Shown here one piece after another: positions 1-6,143 of a stretch of 9,826 nt of DNA (its first letter is position 1; each line of letters starts with the position of its first letter). The stretch is from UBA8828 sp046315175. Its GTDB lineage: Bacteria; Verrucomicrobiota; Verrucomicrobiia; Opitutales; UBA953. Location: contig JBKDBK010000083.1 in the NCBI GenBank assembly GCA_046315175.1, forward strand, positions 1 to 9,826, in the 5' to 3' direction. The translations under genes and the position numbers were made by a program. Under the pieces are notes generated by a model, which saw only the letters and a program-made list of their open reading frames with translations, made no database searches and was not told the origin of the DNA.

Positions 1-107
1 CTTCCCCACCGAGTGCCCCTGAGCCCCTGTGCCCCCGTGCACTTCCCCACCGAGTGCCCCTGAGCCCCTGTGCCCCTGTGCACTTCCCCACCGAGTGCCC
101 CTGTGCA
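1..107. repeat. 41-bp tandem repeat array with nested 8-bp units
   Basis: Two full 41-bp copies (1-41 and 42-82) differ by one base (C36 versus T77). A third copy (83-107) lacks a 16-bp internal piece. Each unit starts CTTCCCCACCGA and ends in a palindromic GTGCAC (37-42, 78-83, 103-108). The middle of the unit is a run of 8-mers of the form GTGCCCCT or GAGCCCCT, and the 16-bp deletion equals two of them, which points to slippage. The period is not a multiple of three and each full unit contains TGA, so this is not a coding repeat. The array may continue left of the window. Bases 108-181 up to menD hold no convincing promoter, although TTTATCC near 138 is a weak -10-like sequence. Confidence 0.9.
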
Positions 108-181
108 CTCCCATGCGGCGCCCCGCGCCGCCCTCCGTTTATCCTTTAGCGGAGCCATGGGCCGGCTAGGTTTGGTGGACC

Positions 182-1888
182 ATGCCGCGCGCCGCCTTCC
201 GCAACCCGAACGCCCTCTGGGGGGCGGTCGTCGCGCGCACCCTCCTGAACCTCGGCTTGCGCCATGCGGTGGTCTCGCCTGGCTCGCGCTCGACCCCTTT
301 GGCCGCCGCTTTGGTGTCGGAGGACGATCTGCAGGTGACGGTTGCCCTCGATGAGCGCTCGGCGGGTTTCCACGCCCTGGGCATCGCGAAGGCCTCGCGG
401 CGCCCCGTGGTGCTCCTGTGCACCTCGGGGACGGCCGCCGCCAACTACCTTCCCGCCGTGGTCGAGGCCCGGATGTCGGGCGTCCCCCTCCTGGTCCTCA
501 CCGCCGATCGTCCGCCCGAGCTGCGGGAATGTCGCTCCGGCCAAACCATCCGCCAGAACGGGATCTTCGGCGGCTATCCGGTCTGGAGCGCGGAGACCGC
601 GGTGCCCGACGGGGATGTGGGCCGGCTCCGCCACGCCCGCCAGACAGTTGTCGACGCCTGGCAGCGCGCCCAGGGTCCCCTCGCCGGGCCCGTCCACCTC
701 AACCTCCCTTTCCGCGATCCCCTTCCTCCGGAGGTCGCCCAGCCCGGCTTCAAGCTCCCCAAGGGTTTCGACCTGGCCGAGTTCTGCGACGTGCCGGTTG
801 CGCGCCTCATCCAGCCCTCGGTGCGTCCGTCCGACCTTCTCCCGCTCCCTGGATCTGGCGCGCGAGGCGTGATCGTGGTCGGCCCCCATGCTCCCGCCGA
901 CCGCGAGGGGTTCGCCCTCGCTGTCCGCGAGCTGGCGGGCCTGACCGGTTGGCCGGTGCTGGCGGATGCCGCCGGGACGCTGCGCGGCGATTTGGCAGGG
1001 CAGCCCTGCCTGGTGACGGCTTACGATCGCATCCTGCGCGATTCCGGCCAAGCCAGGCGCCTCCGGCCCGTCTCGGTGATTCGGCTGGGCGACCTCCCGG
1101 TCAGCAAGGCTCTGCGCCAATGGCTGGCCGAGGCCGACGCCCCGACGGTCCTGCTCGGCAACCCCGGTGAGAACACCGATCCCGGCCACTCGCGTTGGAC
1201 GCGGGTCGACGCCTCGCTGGCGCCCGGAGGGGTCGGCGCCGCCGTCGCGTCCTCGCCTTGGCAGAAGCTGTGGGCCAAGGCCGAGGTCCGCGCGGCCAAG
1301 CAGCTCGACCGCGCGGCGGCGGTCGACTGGCCCTTCGAGGGGCGGGTGGTGCCGCTGCTCGAGGAGGCGCTGGGATCGGACGACCGCCTGGTGGTCGCGA
1401 GCTCGATGCCCATCCGCGACCTGGAGTCCTTCTGGCGCCCCTCCGGCCCCGGTCCCGAAATCCTCTGCAACCGCGGGGCCAACGGCATCGACGGCACGGT
1501 GTCGACCGCCCTGGGCGTGGCCGCGGAGGGACGCCGCACCGCGCTGCTCTGCGGCGACCTCGCCTTCCTGCACGACGGCAACGCGCTCCTCCTTGCGGCC
1601 GGCTTCCGCGGCCGCCTCACCGTGGTCGTGGTCAACAACGCCGGCGGCGGCATCTTCAACCACCTGCCGGTGGCCGCCTCGCCGCATTTCGAGAAGCTCT
1701 GGGGCACGGAGCAGCGCGCGGACATCGGCAAGCTCTGCGGCGCCTTCGCCGTGCCCCATGTCGCCATCCGCGACTGGGCGCACCTGCGCCGCGAGCTCGC
1801 CCTCGACCGCCCCGGCGTGCGCGTCCTCGAGGTCCGCTGCGACCGCGCCAAGGACAGCGCCCACCGCCTCCGCTCCTTCCGAAAATGA
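182..1888 (+). CDS. menD: MenD, SEPHCHC synthase (menaquinone biosynthesis)
   Basis: This thiamine-diphosphate enzyme joins the succinic-semialdehyde unit derived from 2-oxoglutarate to isochorismate, giving 2-succinyl-5-enolpyruvyl-6-hydroxy-3-cyclohexene-1-carboxylate, an early step of menaquinone synthesis in the cytosol. The 568 residues match the family length. Visible signatures are SPGSRSTP (32-39), the conserved Glu58 in LDERSAGF that activates the cofactor, TADRPPELR (108-115), SSMPIRD (407-413), NRGANGIDGT (430-439), the cofactor and metal motif GDLAFLHDGNALL (458-470), and VVNNAGGGIF (483-492). The domain order is the usual Pyr, central and PP domains. The start is well fixed: an in-frame TAG at 167-169 leaves ATG 182 as the first start. 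It has only a weak GGTGGA just upstream. The stop overlaps the next start as ATGA, implying translational coupling. No truncation or missing catalytic residue was noted. Confidence 0.96.
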   Translation: MPRAAFRNPNALWGAVVARTLLNLGLRHAVVSPGSRSTPLAAALVSEDDLQVTVALDERSAGFHALGIAKASRRPVVLLCTSGTAAANYLPAVVEARMSGVPLLVLTADRPPELRECRSGQTIRQNGIFGGYPVWSAETAVPDGDVGRLRHARQTVVDAWQRAQGPLAGPVHLNLPFRDPLPPEVAQPGFKLPKGFDLAEFCDVPVARLIQPSVRPSDLLPLPGSGARGVIVVGPHAPADREGFALAVRELAGLTGWPVLADAAGTLRGDLAGQPCLVTAYDRILRDSGQARRLRPVSVIRLGDLPVSKALRQWLAEADAPTVLLGNPGENTDPGHSRWTRVDASLAPGGVGAAVASSPWQKLWAKAEVRAAKQLDRAAAVDWPFEGRVVPLLEEALGSDDRLVVASSMPIRDLESFWRPSGPGPEILCNRGANGIDGTVSTALGVAAEGRRTALLCGDLAFLHDGNALLLAAGFRGRLTVVVVNNAGGGIFNHLPVAASPHFEKLWGTEQRADIGKLCGAFAVPHVAIRDWAHLRRELALDRPGVRVLEVRCDRAKDSAHRLRSFRK

Positions 1889-2847
1889 GCCTCCACCGTC
1901 GCAACTTCCTTCGCCTGGCCGGCGTGGCCGGGCTTGCCTGGAGCCTTCCCCTGCGCGGGCAGGCGACCCCTGCCACCCTGCGGCTCGGCGTGGGCGCCGA
2001 CCTCCACCAGGATCTCGTTCCCGACGCCCCCGCCCGTCTGGCCGCACTCCAGCAGGCCGCGCGCGCGTTCAAGGCCGACGCCGTCGTGCAGCTCGGCGAC
2101 TTCTGCAAGCCCGTCGCGGCCAACCTCGCCCTGCTCAAGCAGTGGAGGGATGGGCCTAAGCCCCAGATCGACGTGCTGGGCAACCATGACATGGACGGCG
2201 GCTTCACGCCGGACAAGACCGTGGCCTGGATGGGCATGCCCGGCCGCCACCACACCTCGGTCCTGGCCGGCCACCGCATCATCGTCCTCGACGGCAACGA
2301 GAAGCGGCCGGACCGCGCGGTGAGGGGCTACCCGCGCGCGATCGGCGACGCCCAGCTGGGCTGGCTCGAGAAGACCCTCGGTCTCGACGACCTCCCCGTT
2401 GTGGTGTGCTGCCACCAAGGCCTTGACGGCATGGAGCTGGGCGTGGTCAACTCCGCCGATGTCCGGGCCATTCTCGAGAAGGCCAACGCCAAGGCCGGCC
2501 GACCGCGCATCCGCCTCGTCCTCACCGGACACCATCATCTCGACTACCTTGCCCAGGTGAAGGGCATCCCCTACCTGCAGGTGAACAGCTTCAGCTATTA
2601 TTGGACGGACAAGAAGACGCCCGGCGGACGTTTCCCCGCCGACGTCGAGGCGCGTTACCCCTACCTCAAGCAGGTGCTCGTCTATGACCAGCCCCTGTTC
2701 GCCCTGGTGGAGCTCACCCCGAGGGGAGGCAGGGTCCTGGGCCGGGCCGCCAAGTATGTGGCCGGCTACGGCCCCGCCCAGGCAGGCATCGCTCCCTTGG
2801 TCCATGGCCATCGCATCACGCCCACGGTGACCGACCGAAGCTTTTAG
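1885..2847 (+). CDS. Tat-exported calcineurin-like metallophosphoesterase
   Basis: A 320-residue predicted two-metal phosphoesterase of unknown substrate. The N-terminus HRRNFLRLAG is a twin-arginine signal (Arg5, Arg6) followed by a hydrophobic stretch to about residue 23, so a folded, metal-loaded enzyme is probably sent across the inner membrane. There is no lipobox cysteine at the expected place. Metal-ligand motifs follow the family order: D39-L-H41, GD (71-72), GNHD (99-102), His177 in CCHQG, and GHHH (215-218). All core ligands appear present, so activity is likely. ATG 1885 overlaps the menD stop by 4 bp; there is no Shine-Dalgarno sequence, so translation probably depends on ribosomes finishing menD. 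The substrate cannot be read from sequence: cyclic nucleotide, phospholipid or general phosphoesterase activity are all possible. The link to menaquinone is positional only. Confidence 0.88.
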   Translation: MSLHRRNFLRLAGVAGLAWSLPLRGQATPATLRLGVGADLHQDLVPDAPARLAALQQAARAFKADAVVQLGDFCKPVAANLALLKQWRDGPKPQIDVLGNHDMDGGFTPDKTVAWMGMPGRHHTSVLAGHRIIVLDGNEKRPDRAVRGYPRAIGDAQLGWLEKTLGLDDLPVVVCCHQGLDGMELGVVNSADVRAILEKANAKAGRPRIRLVLTGHHHLDYLAQVKGIPYLQVNSFSYYWTDKKTPGGRFPADVEARYPYLKQVLVYDQPLFALVELTPRGGRVLGRAAKYVAGYGPAQAGIAPLVHGHRITPTVTDRSF

Positions 2848-2863
2848 GCGAAAGCGCGCACAG

Positions 2864-4058
2864 GTGCCGCTCTCCTTCAACACCCCCCCTGCGCCTCCCC
2901 CTCCTCCTGGCTAGTCTGGCCCAAGCCTCCCTCCTTGCGGCGCCTCCCCTGGACGAGCCCAAGGCACTGGATGAGGCCAACAACCTGCTCGCCTGGGAGC
3001 TTCACCGGGCGGTCTCGGGTCGGGAGGGCAACGGCTTCCTCTCGCCCCTCAGCATCGGGTCCGCGATGGGCATGGTGGCGCAGGGATCCAAGGGGGGCAC
3101 GCTCGACGAGATACGCCGGGTGCTGCGCCAGCCGCTGCCGCCCGAGCGGCAGCACGCCGCCTTCGGTGAGCACGCGCGCTCCCTGGTTCGCCGCTCCCAT
3201 GTCGACGGTCAGGAGCTGGCCTTGGCCAACGCCGTCTTTCAGGTGGGGCTCGAGCTGGCGCCGGCCTATCGCGCGGACATCGCGCGCGACTATGGCGCGG
3301 AGATCTTCACGGGCGACCTGGGCGCCATCAACCGATGGGTGGACGGCAGGACGCGCGGGATGATCCCCAAGCTCGTCGACCAGCTGCCCGCGGAGACGGC
3401 CGCGGTGGTGCTCAACGCCGTCTATTTCAAGGGCACCTGGGCGTCGTCCTTCGTCCAGGAGGCCACGCAGCCGGGCGACTTCCTGCTGTCGTCGTGCGAG
3501 AGGCGCCGGGTGCCGATGATGCGCAAGACCGAGCGCCTCGCCTACCTGGCCCGCGGCGATTTCCGCCGGCTCACCCTGCCTTACGGCGGGGGCGACTTGG
3601 CGATGCACCTGCTGTTGCCGGCCGAGGGCCGCAAGCTGGCGGAGGCCGAGGCGGCGCTGGATGCCGCGGGGTTCGCCGCCCTGATGTCCCATCCCGGCAA
3701 GCCGACCGAGGTGAACGTGGCCCTGCCGCGCTTCCGCCTTGCCACGGAGTATCGGCTGAAGGCCCCGTTTGCGCGCATGGGGATGTCGGAGCCATTCTCA
3801 CGGTCGACCGCCGACCTGAGCGGGATGGGCGGGCGCAAGGGCGACCTCTGGATCGACGACGTCATCCACAAGGCCGTGGTGGAGGTCGACGAGGTGGGGA
3901 CCAAGGCCGCCGCGGTCACGGGGGCGGTGATCCGCGCCACGTCGTTCAGGCCTGACGACGAGCCGGTTGTCTTCCACTGCGACCAGCCCTTCCTGTTCGC
4001 GATCACCTCGGGCCGGACGGTGCTCTTCCTCGGTCGGGTGGCGGACCCGGGCAACTGA
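2864..4058 (+). CDS. Secreted serpin (serine protease inhibitor), unresolved 5' frame
   Basis: Serpins trap serine or cysteine proteases by a suicide conformational change. Serpin core motifs run in order: GFLSPLSIGSAMGM (about 3033-3074), a WVDGRTRGMIPKL segment, VVLNAVYFKGTW, LPRF, and the C-terminal FHCDQPFLFAI and VLFLGRVADP. The reactive-loop hinge E-V-G-T-K-A-A-A is intact, predicting an inhibitory serpin with P1-P1' Thr-Ser (Thr codon at 3939). The frame is open from well upstream, and 2889-2945 encodes a leucine-rich signal peptide. However, that frame has no ATG, GTG or TTG before ATG 3066, which lies inside the conserved core and would remove the first helices. GTG 2864 is one frame off and joins if one C of the run 2883-2889 is removed, giving about 397 residues, the normal serpin size. 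Use of CTG 2889 would give 389. It begins 16 bp after the phosphoesterase stop, so it is probably in one operon with menD. Confidence 0.88.
2883..2889 (+). other. C7 homopolymer at the serpin frame junction
   Basis: Seven consecutive C residues separate the frame of GTG 2864 (which otherwise ends at TAG 2912-2914) from the frame that encodes the serpin signal peptide and body. Reading six Cs gives V-P-L-S-F-N-T-P followed by the leucine-rich segment, a conventional signal peptide with one basic residue before the hydrophobic core. The cause may be a sequencing or assembly indel, a recent frameshift mutation, or phase variation by slippage. The sequence alone cannot distinguish these. Confidence 0.6.
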
Positions 4059-4074
4059 GGCCGGGGCGCCTCAG
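4055..4074. terminator. Hairpin shared by convergent serpin and lepB ends
   Basis: A perfect 7-bp inverted repeat CTGAGGC / GCCTCAG surrounds a 6-base loop. The serpin stop TGA (4056-4058) lies in the left arm and the lepB stop (TCA at 4071-4073, read as TGA on the minus strand) lies in the right arm. A hairpin between converging genes suggests bidirectional transcription termination. No U-tract follows on either side, so a classical intrinsic terminator is not demonstrated. Confidence 0.5.
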
Positions 4075-5390
4075 CGGGCCGGGCCCCAGCGGTGGGTGAA
4101 GGGATAGAGGATGAAGAGGGCGGGGCCGACGGCGTCGCGCCTGGGCACCTCGCCCCAGCCGCGCGAGTCGTAGCTGTTGGAGGAGTTGTCCCCCATGGCG
4201 TAGTAGCCCTTGTCGGAGAGGGTGCGGGGAGTGTCGAGCGGCATGGCGTCGGACCCCGTGCAGCGGGGCAGGTAGCCGAAGTAGTTTAGGTCCGCGGCCT
4301 GGCGGCTGTTGAGGTCGATCGGCGTGCCGGGCTCGTCGGCGGGCTTGCCGTTGCGCTCGAGGCGCCCGTCGACGACCCGGAGGGTGTCGCCCGGCAGGCC
4401 CACGAGGCGCTTGATGTAGTACTGGTCGCCCGCGCGGCTGAGCTCGGGGATGTTGCCGGTGGTGAAGACGAAGGGGTCGCCGACCGAGGGGTTGACGAAA
4501 TGGTAGCGCATCTTGTCCACGAAGAGCATGTCGCCCGTGAGGATGTCGAAGTTGACCAGGGGCTGGCCGGCCTTGGCCTGGAGGCCGGTGCGCACGAAGG
4601 CCTGCCCGCCGTCCTGCACGATGCGTCCCTCGGCCTCGGCGCGCTTCATGGCCAGCTGCCAGCGGGCGGCCTCGGAGTGGGGCAGGGCCGCCTCGCGCGG
4701 GAAGAAGGTCCGGAGGTAGACGGAGCGGATGGTGAACTCGTCGGGCGTCCGGATCTGGGCCATGCCGCGGTCGCCGATGCGGACGGCGTGGAGGCGGTCG
4801 ATGCCGCGCAGGACGCCGGTGCCCAGGATGCCGGCGTCCGGCACCTGCTGGCCGGGCACGGGCTCGTAGCCGACGATGGTGTTCTGGACGGGGATGAGGA
4901 CCTCGCCCGACGACGGGGCGAGGGGCGCGACGGTCTTGGTCCACTGGGTGAGCTTGCCCCAGGCGCGCTCGGGCAGGGAGGGGACGGGTTCGGAGGGGGC
5001 GCGCACCTCGGCGGTCATGCCGTGGTAGGTGGGCCACATGGAGTTGGTCGGGATCTTGAAGGGCTGGAGGAAGAAGCTGCGGATGGCGCCGGCGACGATG
5101 GCGGCGAGGACGAACATCTCGGTCCAGTCGGAGGCGGCGGTGACGGGGTAGACCTGGCCGCCGTTGCGAACCATGGCGTTGTGCAGGCGCTGGGCGGCGG
5201 CGTTGACCGCCTCGGGGTCGAAGGGCTTGGCCTTGCGGGCGGCGTCGAGCTCGGCGTGGGCGGACCGCTGCCCGGCGAGGTCGTCGGCCGGGAGGATGTC
5301 CTGGCGGAGCGACTGCACCTTGGACGAGAGGTCGAGCAGGTTCTTGGCCTGCTTGCGCAGCTTCCGGTTGCCGTACCAGGTGAGGAGCAT
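4071..5390 (-). CDS. lepB: Signal peptidase I, long form with central insertion
   Basis: Membrane-bound serine/lysine peptidase that removes signal peptides from Sec- and Tat-exported proteins. A cytosolic N-terminal segment of about 90 residues, partly helical and charged, precedes one membrane segment (about 91-107, MFVLAAIVAGAIRSFF). The catalytic Ser117 follows directly in IPTNSMWPT. The catalytic Lys327 sits in YYIKRLVGLPGD, and the box E motif GDNSSNSYDSRGWG spans 400-412. The 439 residues exceed the roughly 320 of the E. coli enzyme because about 165 residues (120-285) lie between the serine box and the GDMLFVDK segment (286-293). The start is fixed by an in-frame TAG on the minus strand at 5406-5408, with ATG the only start after it. 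There is no Shine-Dalgarno sequence. It is divergent from the small exported protein gene and convergent with the serpin. Confidence 0.95.
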   Translation of the reverse strand: MLLTWYGNRKLRKQAKNLLDLSSKVQSLRQDILPADDLAGQRSAHAELDAARKAKPFDPEAVNAAAQRLHNAMVRNGGQVYPVTAASDWTEMFVLAAIVAGAIRSFFLQPFKIPTNSMWPTYHGMTAEVRAPSEPVPSLPERAWGKLTQWTKTVAPLAPSSGEVLIPVQNTIVGYEPVPGQQVPDAGILGTGVLRGIDRLHAVRIGDRGMAQIRTPDEFTIRSVYLRTFFPREAALPHSEAARWQLAMKRAEAEGRIVQDGGQAFVRTGLQAKAGQPLVNFDILTGDMLFVDKMRYHFVNPSVGDPFVFTTGNIPELSRAGDQYYIKRLVGLPGDTLRVVDGRLERNGKPADEPGTPIDLNSRQAADLNYFGYLPRCTGSDAMPLDTPRTLSDKGYYAMGDNSSNSYDSRGWGEVPRRDAVGPALFILYPFTHRWGPAR

Positions 5391-5402
5391 GGGGGTGGTT
5401 TT

Positions 5403-5432
5403 AGCCTAAAGTGAACCAGTCTAAAGCCTAAA
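5403..5432. promoter_or_regulatory. Repeated octamer AGCCTAAA upstream of lepB
   Basis: AGCCTAAA occurs at 5403-5410 and 5425-5432, 22 bp apart, about two helical turns. The first copy is part of TTTA-GCC-TAAA (5400-5410), an interrupted palindrome. This AT-richer island sits 13-42 bp before the lepB start in a GC-rich context. It could be an operator or carry lepB promoter elements (minus strand TTTAGGCT and TTTAGACT), but no convincing -35/-10 pair was found. The role is inferred only. Confidence 0.3.
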
Positions 5433-5464
5433 TGAGGGTGTTCGGTTGCGCTCGAGATATTCCC

Positions 5465-5491
5465 TTGAGACAGCTGTGCGGCGCGGATAAT
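5465..5491 (+). promoter_or_regulatory. Candidate sigma70-type promoter of the small exported protein gene
   Basis: TTGAGA (5465-5470) and GATAAT (5486-5491) resemble -35 and -10 boxes, separated by 15 bp, shorter than the usual 16-18. The -10 box ends 16 bp before ATG 5508, so a transcript would start only about 10 bases before the start codon, giving a very short leader. This matches the lack of any Shine-Dalgarno sequence there. The -10 match is good; the spacing lowers confidence. Confidence 0.45.
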
Positions 5492-5507
5492 CCATCCCGA
5501 TTCCGCC

Positions 5508-6008
5508 ATGAGACCTCTCATCCTTCTGGCCTTGGCGTTCGTGGCCTCACCTGCCGCGCAGTCCGCCGATCTCGATGCCTCGGGCCTGGACCGAAAGGTC
5601 GACGCCAAGGCCTGCTCGGATCGTCTGTTCGAATGGACCAAGTCGCAGGGGTTGAATCCCGAGATGCGCGTTGATGACCGCACGGTCTTCCTCCCTGAAC
5701 CGATGGTCATGCTGGCCCCCGTCTTCCGCAAGCAGGGCATCGACAGCATCGTGGTGTACGTCACCCTGCAGGGGAATCCCGGCAACGTGATGAGCGCCGA
5801 GCTCGCCCAGTTGGTCAATCAGCTTAACCGCGACCAGGTGGCGGCGCAGGTCTCGGTGGCTTCCTCGGGTGGCATTTGCTTCGTCATGTACATCCATTTT
5901 GACGACAAGCTCGATGCGGCCTTGTTCAGGAAGTTCATCGCGCACTGCAGGGAGGTTGTCATGTTCCTCATTGAGGAAAATCCCAGGCTAAAGGCCTATA
6001 TCCGGTGA
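5508..6008 (+). CDS. Small exported protein, YbjN-like domain suspected
   Basis: A 166-residue protein that I cannot assign to a function. It begins with a typical Sec signal peptide (residues 1-20, MRPLILLALAFVASPAAQSA, likely cleaved near Ala20). The mature part alternates strands and helices: a helix with CSDRLFEWTKSQG (36-48), strands around 58-62 and 79-87 (IDSIVVYVTLQ), a helix ending LVNQLNRD (102-109), strands 111-131 (SSGGICFVMYIHF), and a C-terminal helix (136-157). The element LVNQLNRD followed by a strand pair and a long final helix recalls YbjN-type proteins, which share a fold with type III secretion chaperones. This is pattern resemblance only. Three cysteines (36, 124, 147) remain after processing. 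GC at third positions looks lower than in its neighbours. It stands alone as a transcription unit between divergent lepB and convergent nadK. Confidence 0.8.
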   Translation: MRPLILLALAFVASPAAQSADLDASGLDRKVDAKACSDRLFEWTKSQGLNPEMRVDDRTVFLPEPMVMLAPVFRKQGIDSIVVYVTLQGNPGNVMSAELAQLVNQLNRDQVAAQVSVASSGGICFVMYIHFDDKLDAALFRKFIAHCREVVMFLIEENPRLKAYIR

Positions 6009-6040
6009 CGCAGCAAGGCAGGGGCGTGGACTTTGCGCGC

Positions 6041-6067
6041 TAGGTCACGGGCGTAGCCGCGACCCTA
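6041..6067. repeat. Imperfect inverted repeat in convergent gap
   Basis: TAGGTC (6041-6046) pairs with GAC-C-CTA (6061-6067) with one bulged C. Inside, CGG (6048-6050) pairs with CCG (6057-6059) around a 6-base loop, with one A/C mismatch between the two stem parts. It lies 32 bp after the stop of the small exported protein gene and could end its transcript or be a dispersed REP-like element. No T-run follows. Confidence 0.4.
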
Positions 6068-6071
6068 CCCA

Positions 6072-6096
6072 GGCAACGAGCGACAGCGAGTTGCAC
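6072..6096. repeat. Second small inverted repeat in convergent gap
   Basis: GCAAC (6073-6077) pairs with GTTGC (6090-6094) around a 12-base loop, CGAGCG-like in composition; one more G-C pair forms if A6095 is bulged. The stem is short and may be chance. It could contribute to termination of nadK from the other strand. Confidence 0.25.
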
Positions 6097-6101
6097 CTCC
6101 C

Positions 6102-6121
6102 GTGCCCCTGTGCCCCCGTGC
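6102..6121. repeat. Stray copy of the left-edge 8-mer repeat
   Basis: This 20-base stretch matches 21-40 of the tandem array at 19 of 20 positions (T6103 versus A22) and consists of the same GTGCCCCT / GTGCCCCC / GTGC units. It lies 23 bp beyond the nadK stop. The match to a second intergenic site 6 kb away suggests a dispersed intergenic repeat family in this genome. Confidence 0.7.
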
Positions 6122-6143
6122 CGCTGTTATTCTTCCCGGCTTG

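Noticed and set aside
1..107. Possible CRISPR array
   Set aside because: The copies abut directly with no unique spacers, and the third copy is an internal deletion, as expected for a tandem repeat.
70..354. Short open frame running from the left repeat into menD
   Set aside because: It runs through the non-coding tandem repeat and overlaps menD in another frame; the composition is not protein-like.
146..2883. Two long minus-strand open frames opposite menD and the phosphoesterase
   Set aside because: Ala/Gly/Arg-rich translations with no motifs; menD and the phosphoesterase on the plus strand have intact catalytic motifs.
3066..4058. Serpin beginning at ATG 3066
   Set aside because: This start would remove the conserved first helices and the signal peptide that the upstream open frame clearly encodes.
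4500..5414. Plus-strand open frame antisense to lepB
   Set aside because: Gly/Leu/Val-rich composition arising from third-position C in lepB; no recognisable domain.
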